A stretch of DNA of 64,000 nt from Zhihengliuella salsuginis (GCF_014651715.1 NZ_BMXK01000007.1:62001-126000), one strand, 5' to 3'; counted from the stretch's first letter, positions 37,409 through 46,129 are shown. Notes: a model not told the origin generated them from the letters alone. Numbers and translations: made by a program.

Positions 37409-38574
37409 CAGAGTTCTCCTTTGAATGCCCGTTCTTGTAGCGACACGAATAATCTTTCGTCTGTTTCTTGTGCTATGCGCAAGCAATCTCTCAATGAATC
37501 GATTGATTCGACTCTGCTGACGAATTCATGTTGCTCACGCAAAGGAGGTAGCGGCAAAGGCATTGACTTTATAATTCCCATATTTAGCCCAGACATAATT
37601 GCTCCCTTGGCTTGACGAAGCAGATGAATCCGCGACTCTGGATGCCAGAGAAACGCCCCCCTGAGGAAAGAAGGAAGGACCTTGGTCTGGTCGACTGTAA
37701 TTGCACAAATATGCTTCGTATTGATCGCTTGCGGCACACCACTCGGAACTACCACGCATCGTCCCGTGGTTCCCATGATACTTATGAGAACATCTCCCGA
37801 ATGGACAGTATAGCGCTCGAGCTGCTTGTACTTCTCCGCCGTAATGTAGCGACGTTGTCCCCAGCGAAACTCGTTTCCCACAACGTTGTCCAAGCCCAAC
37901 ACAGCGACACCTGAATCAACGAACTCGTCGTGCAAAAGCTGGCTACCGAACGGACCCGTACGTATACTCGATTTCTCCGATGCCGCAATTCCTTCGACCG
38001 TCGCCGAAGCCGTCCGCCCACCAAACATCTCGTGGAAGATCGACTGAGCGAGAGTGTCGAGGTGGGCGATGGCCTCCCTGCGCTTGGCGTGGAGCGCATC
38101 CGCCCTGTCAAGAATGTCAGCGATGCGCCGCTGCTCCGGAAATTCAGGAAGCGAAATCGGCATGCTCTTGAACACCGGGCCAGGAAGTGAGCGCCGACGG
38201 GCTGTCGAGCCCCGAAGCTTCGACTTGTAGAAGGATATTGCCCGAGAGGACCGAAGATAACGTTCAAGGTAGTCGCGGTCGACAGAACTCTCGTCAACGA
38301 TGTCCCACACTCCATACGCGGGACTGACGATACCCTCGTGTACAATCCGCTGGAAGGCCAGTACGGCTTCATCAATTGGAAAGCCAACAACCAGCTGGCC
38401 GCGTTCAACCACACGATACGCCGATAGATCTTTGCCAGCGACTGTTTTCTTGAATTTACTTGCCTGATGAACAAGTCCATCCCGCATCGTCATCGAAAGC
38501 ACTGGATACACGACGTCTCCAGCGATTCTCTTCGGTGCAGGTCGTACCAACTCACCTAGCTCGACCGTTCTCAT
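37408..38574 (-). CDS. hsdS: Type I restriction-modification specificity subunit S
   Basis: HsdS recognises the bipartite DNA target for both methylation and restriction. The 388-residue protein has two target recognition domains, about residues 1-130 and 185-335. Each is followed by a conserved helical spacer; the two spacers begin with similar blocks, KSMPISLPEFPEQRRIAD and KSMPLPLPPLREQHEFVS. The recognition sequence cannot be read from this. Its start overlaps the hsdM stop by 4 bp (ATGA). The gene is markedly lower in GC than its neighbours, typical of fast-exchanging S genes. Confidence 0.94.
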   Translation of the reverse strand: MRTVELGELVRPAPKRIAGDVVYPVLSMTMRDGLVHQASKFKKTVAGKDLSAYRVVERGQLVVGFPIDEAVLAFQRIVHEGIVSPAYGVWDIVDESSVDRDYLERYLRSSRAISFYKSKLRGSTARRRSLPGPVFKSMPISLPEFPEQRRIADILDRADALHAKRREAIAHLDTLAQSIFHEMFGGRTASATVEGIAASEKSSIRTGPFGSQLLHDEFVDSGVAVLGLDNVVGNEFRWGQRRYITAEKYKQLERYTVHSGDVLISIMGTTGRCVVVPSGVPQAINTKHICAITVDQTKVLPSFLRGAFLWHPESRIHLLRQAKGAIMSGLNMGIIKSMPLPLPPLREQHEFVSRVESIDSLRDCLRIAQETDERLFVSLQERAFKGEL

Positions 38575-40097
38575 CTGAGCAATCCCTTCAGCTCCGCAAG
38601 GCCCTCTGCGATCTCAGCCTCGAGCTTCTCGAGGTCCGCGATAATCTCCTCCGGAGCACGGTGCTCGACATCCTCGTACTCAATCTCCTTGTAGCGGTTG
38701 ATCGAGAGGTCGTAGTCGTTGTCCGCGAGGTCTTTCTTGGGGACCACAAACGAACGCTCGGTGCGCTCCCTGGCGCGCTCCGCCGTCGCACGTTCTTCGC
38801 CGAAGGCACCTCGCACGGCCTGCCATCGTTCGAGAACCTCCGGCAGATTGGACGTGCCCTCTGGAAGCGGGGTTCGCTTGTCGTCAAGGCTCAAGCCATC
38901 CGACTGCACGTCGTAGAACCAGACGCCCTCAGTGCCACCGGAGTTGGTCTTGGTGAAGAACAGCACCGCCGTGGAGACTCCCGCGTAGGGCTTGAAGACG
39001 CCGGAGGGCAGTTTCACGACTCCCTCGAGCATCTGGTCTTCCACGATCTGCTTCCGCAGGTCTTTGTGCGCCTTGGTCGAACCGAACAGCACGCCGTCAG
39101 GCACAATGACCGCCGCCCGGCCACCAGGCTTCAGCAGACGCAGGAAGAGCGCGAGGAACAGCAGCTCGGTCTTCTTGGTCTTGACGACCTGCAGCAGCTC
39201 CTTCGACGTGTTCTCATAGTCCAGGCTCCCGGCGAAGGGCGGGTTCGCGAGGATGAGGTCGTACTTCTCAGTGTCGGCAGAGTGAAGATCGGCTAACGAG
39301 TCGCGGTCCTCGATAACCGGGTTCTCAATGCCGTGCAGGAGCAGGTTCATAGCGCCGATGCGCAGCATGGTGGCGTCGAAGTCGAAGCCGTGGAACTGCT
39401 CGTAGTTGAAGAACGTCCGCCGATGGGCGTCGAACATCATCTCCGGGTTGGTCTCGCGGATGTACTCGCCCGCGGCCATGAGGAAGCCGGCGGTGCCCAT
39501 GGCCGGATCGCAGATCCGCTCCAGCGTCTTCGGCTCGCGCATGGCCACCAGCAGCTCGATGATGTGCCGCGGTGTGCGAAATTGGCCATTGGTGCCAGCT
39601 GAAGCAATCTTCGAGAGCATGTACTCGTAGAGGTCGCCCTTGGTGTCGCGATCGTCCATGTTGATCGCGCCGATCAGATCGACGGCCTTCTGGAGTAGAT
39701 GCGGCTTGGTGATCGTGAAGCGCGCATCCCGCATCTGGTGGCTGAACGCGGTGTCCGCCCCCTCGGCGGCCTTCGTCAACTCCTCGCGAATGAACGGGAA
39801 TGCGGACTCGGTGAAGACGCGGTACATCTCCTCTTGAGAGAAGTCCTTGAAGACCGACCAGCGCAGGTCACGGTAGGACCGGCCGAATTTGTCGGTCCCG
39901 TTGGGGAAGATCGGGCTGTCGATCTGCGTCCCGGTGAGATTGGCCTTCTTTTCAAGACGCAGCTGCTCCTCGTCGAGCCGCTTCAGGAACATCAGGTAGG
40001 TGATCTGCTCGATGACCTCAATCGGATTCGAGATGCCGCCGGACCAAAACGTGTTCCAGAGCTGATCGACTTGTGACTTGAGTTCCCCGGTAATCAT
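38571..40097 (-). CDS. hsdM: Type I restriction-modification DNA methyltransferase subunit M
   Basis: HsdM is the N6-adenine methyltransferase that protects host DNA. The 508-residue protein begins MITGELKSQVDQLWNTFWSG behind AAGGTGG. The HsdM N-terminal helical domain is followed by the methyltransferase core with the SAM motif DPAMGTAGF (197-205) and the catalytic NPPF (285-288). Coiled-coil sequence near the C-terminus (ADLEKLEAEIAEGLAELKGLL) contacts HsdS in this family. It is the first gene of the five-gene minus-strand operon. A GTG three codons upstream is an alternative start. Confidence 0.95.
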   Translation of the reverse strand: MITGELKSQVDQLWNTFWSGGISNPIEVIEQITYLMFLKRLDEEQLRLEKKANLTGTQIDSPIFPNGTDKFGRSYRDLRWSVFKDFSQEEMYRVFTESAFPFIREELTKAAEGADTAFSHQMRDARFTITKPHLLQKAVDLIGAINMDDRDTKGDLYEYMLSKIASAGTNGQFRTPRHIIELLVAMREPKTLERICDPAMGTAGFLMAAGEYIRETNPEMMFDAHRRTFFNYEQFHGFDFDATMLRIGAMNLLLHGIENPVIEDRDSLADLHSADTEKYDLILANPPFAGSLDYENTSKELLQVVKTKKTELLFLALFLRLLKPGGRAAVIVPDGVLFGSTKAHKDLRKQIVEDQMLEGVVKLPSGVFKPYAGVSTAVLFFTKTNSGGTEGVWFYDVQSDGLSLDDKRTPLPEGTSNLPEVLERWQAVRGAFGEERATAERARERTERSFVVPKKDLADNDYDLSINRYKEIEYEDVEHRAPEEIIADLEKLEAEIAEGLAELKGLLR

Positions 40098-40125
40098 GGA
40101 CACCACCTTAGTCCGAAATAGCCTG

Positions 40126-40143
40126 TTGCAGTTATAACTGCAA
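40126..40143. promoter_or_regulatory. 18-bp perfect palindrome in the hsdM/HTH divergent promoter
   Basis: TTGCAGTTATAACTGCAA is a perfect 18-bp palindrome in the 64-bp gap between hsdM and the HTH gene. Each half supplies a -35-like TTGCAG. On the minus strand it is followed after 17 bp by TATTTC; on the plus strand after 16 bp by TCTACA, 8 bp before the HTH start codon. A regulator bound here would block both promoters. The HTH protein encoded next door is the obvious candidate. Confidence 0.7.
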
Positions 40144-40161
40144 TGGGTCTACAGTTGACAC

Positions 40162-40599
40162 ATGACTACTGCACTCCTCGGCCCGACAGAGAGGCAACTC
40201 CTGTCCGACACGGACCTGCAGGCCCTCCGGAAATTCGCAGCCCTCCTCGGTGATGGCACAAGCCTCGAGGTGCGCCGTTCCGACCACAGCTCGACGGTGC
40301 CCGCCCATACGACACGCGTTCTGGAACGTCTTCTGAACCGCTTGGCGGAAGGTCGACCGGTCACGATCGGCAGCCTCCCAGCACAGATCACACCCAATAC
40401 CGCCGCGGAGCTCCTGAATGTCTCCCGGCCAACCGTGATGAAGATGATTCGTCAGGGGGATCTCAGCTCTTCGATGACTGGCTCTCATCACCGGCTGAAG
40501 TCGGATGATGTCCTGGCATTGCGGAGGAAGCGTCGCGCCGAACGACGCGAGGCTGCCTTGGAGCTGATGGAACTGGGCGACGAACTGGATCTCCCATGA
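40162..40599 (+). CDS. Excisionase/MerR-type helix-turn-helix protein, probable antitoxin
   Basis: A 145-residue protein. The N-terminal 75 residues are of unknown fold and probably a binding region. Residues about 80-115 (ITPNTAAELLNVSRPTVMKMIRQGDLSSS, then HHRLKSDDVLALR) form an excisionase-type (HTH_17) DNA-binding helix-turn-helix. The C-terminus is a charged helix ending ELMELGDELDLP. Such proteins upstream of a PIN-domain gene act as antitoxins and autorepressors. The start has no clear ribosome binding site and lies close to a -10-like element, so leaderless expression is possible. The PIN gene follows after 26 bp. Confidence 0.8.
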   Translation: MTTALLGPTERQLLSDTDLQALRKFAALLGDGTSLEVRRSDHSSTVPAHTTRVLERLLNRLAEGRPVTIGSLPAQITPNTAAELLNVSRPTVMKMIRQGDLSSSMTGSHHRLKSDDVLALRRKRRAERREAALELMELGDELDLP

Positions 40600-40625
40600 T
40601 CTCAGCGGGCCAGTGGATCTGACGC

Positions 40626-41246
40626 ATGCAGAAAGTACTCGTCGACGCCAATGTCCTGTACTCGCGCACCCTGCGCGACTGGATCGCGCTTCTGAGCACA
40701 TCACCGGCAGGAGAGCTCTTCGCCTGCCGGTGGACGGAAGACATCATGGCCGAAGCTATCCATGCCATTCGGAAGGCCAGGCCTGACCTGACCGGCGGTC
40801 AAATCGCTCACGTCCGCGAGAGCATCTCAAGAGCATTCGGCCCGGATGGACTCGTCCGCGACTACGAAGTACCTGACCCGGCACTGTTCAGCGATCCGCA
40901 CGACGCGCACGTCCACGGCGCGGCTCTGGCGTGTGGTGCCAGCATCCTCGTTACCAGCAATGTCAAGGATTTCCAAGACATCATGGACGACGACAACGCC
41001 AGCTACGAAGTCTTCACACCAGACGAGTTTCTGCTGCTGGTCAATGAGTCCGCCCCAGAATGCGTACGTGAGGTGATCGAGCGACAGGTCGAATACCTCA
41101 TCAAGAAGGAGCCCGAGTTCGATCTGCCCGGCAGACTCAAGCAGAGCGGAGCTGTGGAATTCGCCCGAGTCGTTGCCGAGCATCTGCAGAATCTGGACAT
41201 CGGGAAAATCTACGCCAGGGTCCAAAAAGCGACTGCTCTGGATTAG
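40626..41246 (+). CDS. PIN-domain ribonuclease-like protein, probable toxin
   Basis: A 206-residue protein. Residues 1-130 form a PIN domain: VDANVL with Asp7, acidic Glu38/Asp39, DPHDAHVHGAAL with Asp93, and TSNVKDF with Asp115, the usual metal-binding set. The remaining about 75 residues are helical and are an extension compared with simple VapC toxins of about 130 residues. PIN toxins cleave RNA. Its upstream HTH gene would supply the antitoxin. The stop codon overlaps the convergent GNAT gene's stop by 4 bp. Alternatively it could be a PIN protein with an anti-phage role in the restriction locus. Confidence 0.82.
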   Translation: MQKVLVDANVLYSRTLRDWIALLSTSPAGELFACRWTEDIMAEAIHAIRKARPDLTGGQIAHVRESISRAFGPDGLVRDYEVPDPALFSDPHDAHVHGAALACGASILVTSNVKDFQDIMDDDNASYEVFTPDEFLLLVNESAPECVREVIERQVEYLIKKEPEFDLPGRLKQSGAVEFARVVAEHLQNLDIGKIYARVQKATALD

Positions 41247-42145
41247 AACAGGACGGTCGCGAAGTCCCCGACCTTCTCAAAGCCCACCCGCTGGTAGGCG
41301 GCGAGGGCGGGGGCGTTGAAGTCGTTGACGTAGAGGCTCGTGACAGGAGCGATCATCAGCGCGTGGCGCACGACGGCGGCCATGTAGCCGGCGGCCAGCC
41401 CGCGGCCGCGGAACTCCGGGCTCATCCACACGCCCTGGATCTGCGTGACGTGGCGGGTGACCGTCCCGAGCTCCGATTTGAAGATCACGGCGCCGTCGGG
41501 GGCGATATCGACGAACGAGTGCCCCTGGTCGATCAGGGAGCGCACGCGCTGCCGGTAGGCTCCTCCCCCGCCGCCCAGCGGCGAGTAGCCCAGCTCCTCC
41601 TGGAACATGGCCGCGCAGGCCGGCAGGACGGCGTCGTACTCCTCGGGCACGGAAGGGCGCACGGTGGCCGCCGGGGGCACCGCCGGCGGGCAGCCCGTGG
41701 CGAGCAGGGGCTGGCTGGCCCGGATGTCGAAGGCGGTCTGGGGGCCGAAGCGCAGGACCTCCCACATCCCCCGGACCGCGGACGCCGGGCCGAAGAGCGA
41801 GGAGAAGGAGCGTCCCAGGCGGAGGACGGCCTCGCCGAACCTCTTGGCCTGGAGCGCGGTGCAGTTGAGCGGGACGATGTTCGCCCCGACCCAGCAGGCG
41901 CTGGTGAGCTGGCCGTCGTCGAAATAGCCGAGGACGAGGGGGCCGCCCTCCGGCGCGGCGGAACCGTGCACGTCGAGCTGCGCCCGCACGAAGATGTGGG
42001 CGACCGGATCGCGGTCGACCAGGCCCGACAGGTCCGCGGTGTCCTCGCCGGAGAGCACACGCACGGCCCGGGTGAGGCGGTCACCCGGCCCGATGGAGCG
42101 CTTCGGCGTCCTAAGAGACGCTGATGGAGGGGGTGCCGCCCTCAA
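41243..42145 (-). CDS. GNAT acetyltransferase with DUF4081 N-terminal domain
   Basis: About 300 residues. The N-terminal half ([23 protein letters not shown]) matches the DUF4081 domain, and the C-terminal half is a GNAT fold with acetyl-CoA loop [22 protein letters not shown] and [20 protein letters not shown]. The start is uncertain: TTG 42145 overlaps ispG by 35 bp and has GGAACC upstream, while GTG 42064 is possible. This gene next to ispG is standard in Actinobacteria, so it marks the return to core genome after the island. Substrate unknown. Confidence 0.85.
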   Translation of the reverse strand: MRAAPPPSASLRTPKRSIGPGDRLTRAVRVLSGEDTADLSGLVDRDPVAHIFVRAQLDVHGSAAPEGGPLVLGYFDDGQLTSACWVGANIVPLNCTALQAKRFGEAVLRLGRSFSSLFGPASAVRGMWEVLRFGPQTAFDIRASQPLLATGCPPAVPPAATVRPSVPEEYDAVLPACAAMFQEELGYSPLGGGGGAYRQRVRSLIDQGHSFVDIAPDGAVIFKSELGTVTRHVTQIQGVWMSPEFRGRGLAAGYMAAVVRHALMIAPVTSLYVNDFNAPALAAYQRVGFEKVGDFATVLF

Positions 42146-43262
42146 CCGGTTCCATCTCTTCTGCGATGCGGTTGGCCTCTTCGATCAGGGTCTCCACGAT
42201 CTGGTCCTCGGGAACCGTCTTGATGACTTCGCCCTTGACGAAGATCTGCCCCTTGCCGTTGCCGGAGGCGACACCGAGATCGGCGTCGCGGGCCTCGCCC
42301 GGTCCGTTGACGACGCAGCCCATGACGGCCACGCGCAGCGGCACCTCCATGCCCTCGAGCCCGGCGGTGACCTCGTCGGCCAGCGTGTAGACGTCGACCT
42401 GGGCACGGCCGCAGGACGGGCAGGAGACGATCTCCAGTTTCCGCGGGCGCAGGTTCAGCGACTCCAGGATCTGGTTGCCGACCTTGACCTCCTCGGCCGG
42501 CGGGGCCGAGAGGGAGACGCGGATCGTGTCGCCGATGCCCTGCGAGAGCAGCGCGCCGAAGGCCGTAGCCGACTTGATGGTGCCCTGGAACGCGGGCCCG
42601 GCCTCGGTCACGCCGAGGTGCAGCGGCCAGTCGCCTGACTCGGCCAGCAGCTCGTAGGCGCGGACCATGATCACCGGGTCGTTGTGCTTGACGGAGATCT
42701 TGAAGTCGTGGAAGCCGTGCTCCTCGAACAGGGAGGCCTCCCAGATGGCGGACTCGACGAGCGCCTCCGGGGTGGCCTTGCCGTACTTCTGCAGGAGGCG
42801 CGGATCAAGCGAGCCGGCGTTGACGCCGATGCGGATGGAGGTCCCGTGGTCCTTCGCGGCCGCGGCGATCTCCTTGACCTGGTCGTCGAACTTGCGGATG
42901 TTGCCCGGGTTGACGCGGACCGCGCCGCAGCCGGCCTCGATCGCGGCGTAGACGTACTTGGGCTGGAAGTGGATGTCCGCGATCACGGGGATCTGGGACT
43001 TCATCGCGATGATCGGGAGCGCTTCCGCGTCCTTGTCGGTCGGGCAGGCCACACGCACGATGTCGCAGCCGGAGGCCGTCAACTCGGCGATCTGCTGCAG
43101 GGTGGCGTTGATGTCGTGCGTCTTCGACGTCGTCATCGACTGGACGCTGACCGGGGAGTCCGATCCGACGCCCACACTGCCGACATTGAATTGGCGGGTC
43201 TTGCGCCGCGGTGCGAGGACGGGCGGCGGGGCAGACGGCATGCCGAGGCTGACGGCGGTCAC
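42111..43262 (-). CDS. ispG: 4-hydroxy-3-methylbut-2-enyl diphosphate synthase
   Basis: IspG is the 4Fe-4S enzyme of the MEP isoprenoid pathway that makes HMBPP. The 383-residue protein starts at GTG 43262 ([16 protein letters not shown]) with AGGAGG four bases upstream. [27 protein letters not shown] opens the TIM barrel. Cluster ligands lie in [12 protein letters not shown] and [10 protein letters not shown]. It belongs to the ispG, protease, dxr string, though two oxidoreductase genes and a YciI gene are inserted after its upstream neighbour. Confidence 0.96.
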   Translation of the reverse strand: MTAVSLGMPSAPPPVLAPRRKTRQFNVGSVGVGSDSPVSVQSMTTSKTHDINATLQQIAELTASGCDIVRVACPTDKDAEALPIIAMKSQIPVIADIHFQPKYVYAAIEAGCGAVRVNPGNIRKFDDQVKEIAAAAKDHGTSIRIGVNAGSLDPRLLQKYGKATPEALVESAIWEASLFEEHGFHDFKISVKHNDPVIMVRAYELLAESGDWPLHLGVTEAGPAFQGTIKSATAFGALLSQGIGDTIRVSLSAPPAEEVKVGNQILESLNLRPRKLEIVSCPSCGRAQVDVYTLADEVTAGLEGMEVPLRVAVMGCVVNGPGEARDADLGVASGNGKGQIFVKGEVIKTVPEDQIVETLIEEANRIAEEMEPVEGGTPSISVS

Positions 43263-43440
43263 GGATCCTCCTGTGACGTAAATGAATAGTCGTGGGCGGG
43301 GCCCGCCCGTCTCTTGCGACGGCGGAGCAGACTTCCGCTCGCCATCCATCCTACGCGCCCCCGCTGCGGGAGCGATGGAAAGTGTGAGGACCGCGACCAC
43401 CATTCAGCTCGTGGCGGACGCGGTCCCGGTGGTTGGCACT

Positions 43441-43740
43441 TTAGGAGGCGTACCCGGACAGTTCGCCGGTGACCGGGTCCCACTCGGTCACCTTGGCGTT
43501 GGCGACAAACCCCTCCGAGACGAACGGGTCGCGCTTGATGACGTCGTTGACCGCGTCCTCGCCGCTGGCGGCGAAGATCAACAGCGCGCCCGAGCCGTCG
43601 GTGTAGGGGCCGGAGGCGACGAGTTTCACGGTCTCGGGGTCCGTCTGCGCGCCCAGCAGCTCGCGATGGGCGCCGCGGTGCTGCGCACGTGCCTCATCGG
43701 TCTCGGGGGCGTAGACGTATTCGACGGAAAATAGACTCAT
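43441..43740 (-). CDS. YciI-like protein
   Basis: A 99-residue protein starting MSLFSVEYVYAPETDEARAQHRGAHRELL. The arginine/histidine pattern near residues 20-27, the central LVASGPYTDGSGALLIFAASGEDAVNDVIKRDPF and the tail VTEWDP are typical of the YciI dimeric ferredoxin-like fold. Family activity is unclear; members are often called YCII-related hydrolase-like or dehydrogenase-associated domains. It stands alone between ispG and the oxidoreductase genes, with 178 bp to ispG that hold no gene. Confidence 0.82.
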   Translation of the reverse strand: MSLFSVEYVYAPETDEARAQHRGAHRELLGAQTDPETVKLVASGPYTDGSGALLIFAASGEDAVNDVIKRDPFVSEGFVANAKVTEWDPVTGELSGYAS

Positions 43741-43857
43741 GGCCGCCAGTGTACTTTCCACGAGCTCCTCCTCGCTGCTTCGAGAAGGCCGCGTCGAAAG
43801 TTGCTTCCACGGGCGGATCCCGACCCGGCGCGCCCTTCCCTCCCGGCGTCCGGGCGG

Positions 43858-44964
43858 TCAGGAGCTGGCGACGGAGGGGTCCCATGCCGGGTCCAGCGGG
43901 GCCGACGGCTCGACCGTGGATCCCACGTCCACGAAGGCACCCGTCTCGGCAGCCTCGGCCAGCGAGACCATGACGTCCAGCACGTGGAAGGCGAGCTCCC
44001 CGGGGACCCTCTCGGGACGCCCTGCGCGGATCGCCTGCGCGAGCTCCACGATGCCGGTGCCGCGCGTGTAGGTGGAGCCCGCGGCCGGGACGACGACCGG
44101 TTCCCCGCCGCCCGTATGCAGGACGGTGTCGCCGTCGAACTCGTTCGGGTCCGGGAAGACCGCAGTACCCTCGGTGCCGGCGATCTCGACGAATCCCATG
44201 CGCACGAGCTTCGAGTCGAAGCTGAAAACGCACTGCGCGCTCGCCCCGGAGGCGAAACTCAGCAGCGCGCTGACATGCGTCGGCACCTCGACGGGGAACT
44301 CCGTGCCCGCTTTCGGGCCCGACCCGATCAGGCGGGTCTCGCGGGCACGGGATCCGACGGCTGCCACCCGGTCCACGGGGCCGAAGACCTGCACGAGGGT
44401 GGTGAGGTAGTACGGCCCGAGGTCGAAGAGCGGCCCCGCACCGCGCGCGAACAGGAACTCGGGGCTCGGGTGCCAGGCCTCGGGCCCGGGCGTCTGGAAC
44501 AGGGCCAGCGCCGTCAGCGGAGCGCCGATGGCGCCGGAGCCGACCTGGCGCAGGCCCGTCTGGATGCCGGCTCCGAGGAAGGTGTCCGGGGCCACGGCGA
44601 CGCGCACCCCCTTCGCCTGCGCCGCCGCGAGGAGCTCGCGGCCCGACTCGAGGTCCAGCGCGAACGGCTTCTCGCCCCAGACGTGCTTGCCGGCTGCGAC
44701 CGCCTTCAGGGCGACCTCGACGTGCACTGCGGGAATCGTCAGATTGACGACGATCTCGATGTCGTCGCGCTCCAGCAGCTCGTCGTAGGTGCCGGAGGAG
44801 TCGACGGACCACTTCGCGGCCTGTTCCGCGGCGCGGTCCGTGTCGAGGTCGGCGATGAAGCGCACCTCGATGTCGGCGAACACCGTCAGATTCTCGAGGT
44901 ACTGGTCGCTGATGGTTCCGGCGCCGACGATGCCGACTCCCATGCGCTGGTTCAGGCTGGTCAC
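43858..44964 (-). CDS. Gfo/Idh/MocA-family oxidoreductase
   Basis: A 368-residue NAD(P)-dependent sugar or inositol dehydrogenase-like enzyme. GVGIVGAGTISDQYLENL near residue 9 is the Rossmann loop, and GKHVWGEKPFALDLESG near residue 92 contains the conserved EKP. The C-terminal domain shows FDLGPYYLTTLVQVFGPVD, the substrate-side motif with the catalytic histidine replaced by tyrosine in the GPYY stretch. A divergent gene at 45143 encodes a second family member. Substrate cannot be told. Confidence 0.92.
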   Translation of the reverse strand: MTSLNQRMGVGIVGAGTISDQYLENLTVFADIEVRFIADLDTDRAAEQAAKWSVDSSGTYDELLERDDIEIVVNLTIPAVHVEVALKAVAAGKHVWGEKPFALDLESGRELLAAAQAKGVRVAVAPDTFLGAGIQTGLRQVGSGAIGAPLTALALFQTPGPEAWHPSPEFLFARGAGPLFDLGPYYLTTLVQVFGPVDRVAAVGSRARETRLIGSGPKAGTEFPVEVPTHVSALLSFASGASAQCVFSFDSKLVRMGFVEIAGTEGTAVFPDPNEFDGDTVLHTGGGEPVVVPAAGSTYTRGTGIVELAQAIRAGRPERVPGELAFHVLDVMVSLAEAAETGAFVDVGSTVEPSAPLDPAWDPSVASS

Positions 44965-45142
44965 GGTGTTCTATCCCTCTCGGCAGGCCGGCGGCGCGTC
45001 CGGTGTGGCCGGCGTCACTCCGCCAACCCTAAGGCGACTTTCGACGGTGGTCCACATAAGTCGGAGAGGTCCCTTCACAATCGTCTCCGGCAACGCCTTC
45101 ACCCGCGCCCCGCGCGGCGCCCCGGGTGATACATTCGCGGAC
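44965..45142. promoter_or_regulatory. Divergent promoter gap between two oxidoreductase genes
   Basis: A 178-bp gap with no gene. On the plus strand TACATT at about 45131 lies 7 bp before the start codon and could be a -10 for a near-leaderless transcript. No convincing -35 or operator palindrome was found. Confidence 0.3.
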
Positions 45143-46129
45143 ATGACTTCATTGCGCTGGGGAATCCTCGCCACCGGCGGGATCACGCGGATGTTCGCTC
45201 GTGACGCGCGGGCCGCCGGACTGACCGTCACCGCCGTAGGATCGCGCTCCATCGACTCCGCGCGGGCGTTCGCCGCAGAGTACTCGATCCCGTCCGCGTA
45301 CGGCTCATACGCCGACCTGGCCGCCGCGGACGACGTCGACATCGTCTACGTCGGCACTCCGCACCCGTGGCACTACGAGAACGCGCTGCTCGCCCTCGAG
45401 CACGGCAAGCACGTTCTCGTCGAGAAGCCGTTCACGCTCAACCAGGCCGAGGCGATCGCCCTGCGCGAGACGGCCCGGTCTCGGGGGCTGCTGCTCATGG
45501 AGGCGATGTGGACCCGCTACCTGCCCCACATGATCCGCATCCGCGAGATCATCGGCTCCGGAGCCATCGGCGAGGTCCGAGCGCTCTCCGCCGACCACAC
45601 GCAGTCGCTGCCGACCGACCCCGGGCACCGGATCAACGCGCTGGCCCTCGGCGGCGGCGCCCTGCTCGATCTGGGGATCTACCCCGTCTCCTTCGCCTGG
45701 GACGTCCTCGGCCGGCCGGAGACGATCCAGGCGTCCGCCCGCTTCGGCGAGACCGGGGCGGACACCGAGATCGCGACCCTCTTCACGCACGCCTCGGGGG
45801 CCGTCTCGACGACGGTCTCCGCCGCGCGCTCGGCCGGCCCCAACCGCGCGTGGATCCTGGGCACGGCCGGCCGCATCGAGATCGATCCCGTCTGGTACGC
45901 CGCCGCGGACTTCACGCACTACGGCGCCGACGGCGCCGTCGTCGAGCGGTTCGTCACCGGGATCGAAGGCCGCGGGATGCAGTTCCAAGCGCTGGCCGCC
46001 GAGCGCTTCGTCGCCGCCGGCACTCTCGAAGGCGACGAGCTCACGCTCGACGAGTCGGTGGAGATCATGGGCACGCTCGATACGATCCGCGAGCAGGTCG
46101 GCCTCGCCTACCCGCAGGAATCCCCCTAG
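45143..46129 (+). CDS. Gfo/Idh/MocA-family oxidoreductase
   Basis: A 328-residue dehydrogenase starting MTSLRWGILATGGITRMFARDA; the Rossmann loop is GILATGGI. GKHVLVEKPFTLNQAEA near residue 90 contains the EKP signature, and LLLMEAMWTRYLPH with GGGALLDLGIYPVSFAWDVLG are typical of the dimeric dihydrodiol/sugar dehydrogenase branch. It has an in-frame reading further upstream that overlaps the divergent gene and lacks family similarity. It converges on the site-2 protease gene with only 15 bp between stops. Confidence 0.92.
   Translation: MTSLRWGILATGGITRMFARDARAAGLTVTAVGSRSIDSARAFAAEYSIPSAYGSYADLAAADDVDIVYVGTPHPWHYENALLALEHGKHVLVEKPFTLNQAEAIALRETARSRGLLLMEAMWTRYLPHMIRIREIIGSGAIGEVRALSADHTQSLPTDPGHRINALALGGGALLDLGIYPVSFAWDVLGRPETIQASARFGETGADTEIATLFTHASGAVSTTVSAARSAGPNRAWILGTAGRIEIDPVWYAAADFTHYGADGAVVERFVTGIEGRGMQFQALAAERFVAAGTLEGDELTLDESVEIMGTLDTIREQVGLAYPQESP

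Larger units (their letters stand above)
31257..41246. other. Probable genomic (defence) island
   Basis: From the AraC remnant to the PIN gene the DNA is less GC-rich and codon use is less biased than around it, most clearly in hsdS (37408-38574). The contents are a type I restriction-modification operon, two further nuclease-family genes and an HTH-PIN module. The left side is bounded by an IS21 element, the right side abuts the core GNAT gene. No integrase, tRNA or direct repeat marking its ends was found. Confidence 0.7.

Noticed and set aside
41240-41250. tRNA-based attachment site at the island edge
   Set aside because: No tRNA gene and no direct repeat between the two island ends; the edge is two overlapping stop codons.
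43263-43440. Gene between ispG and the YciI-like gene
   Set aside because: Only a small GGGCGG/CCGCCC palindrome is seen; no coding frame with a start and ribosome binding site.
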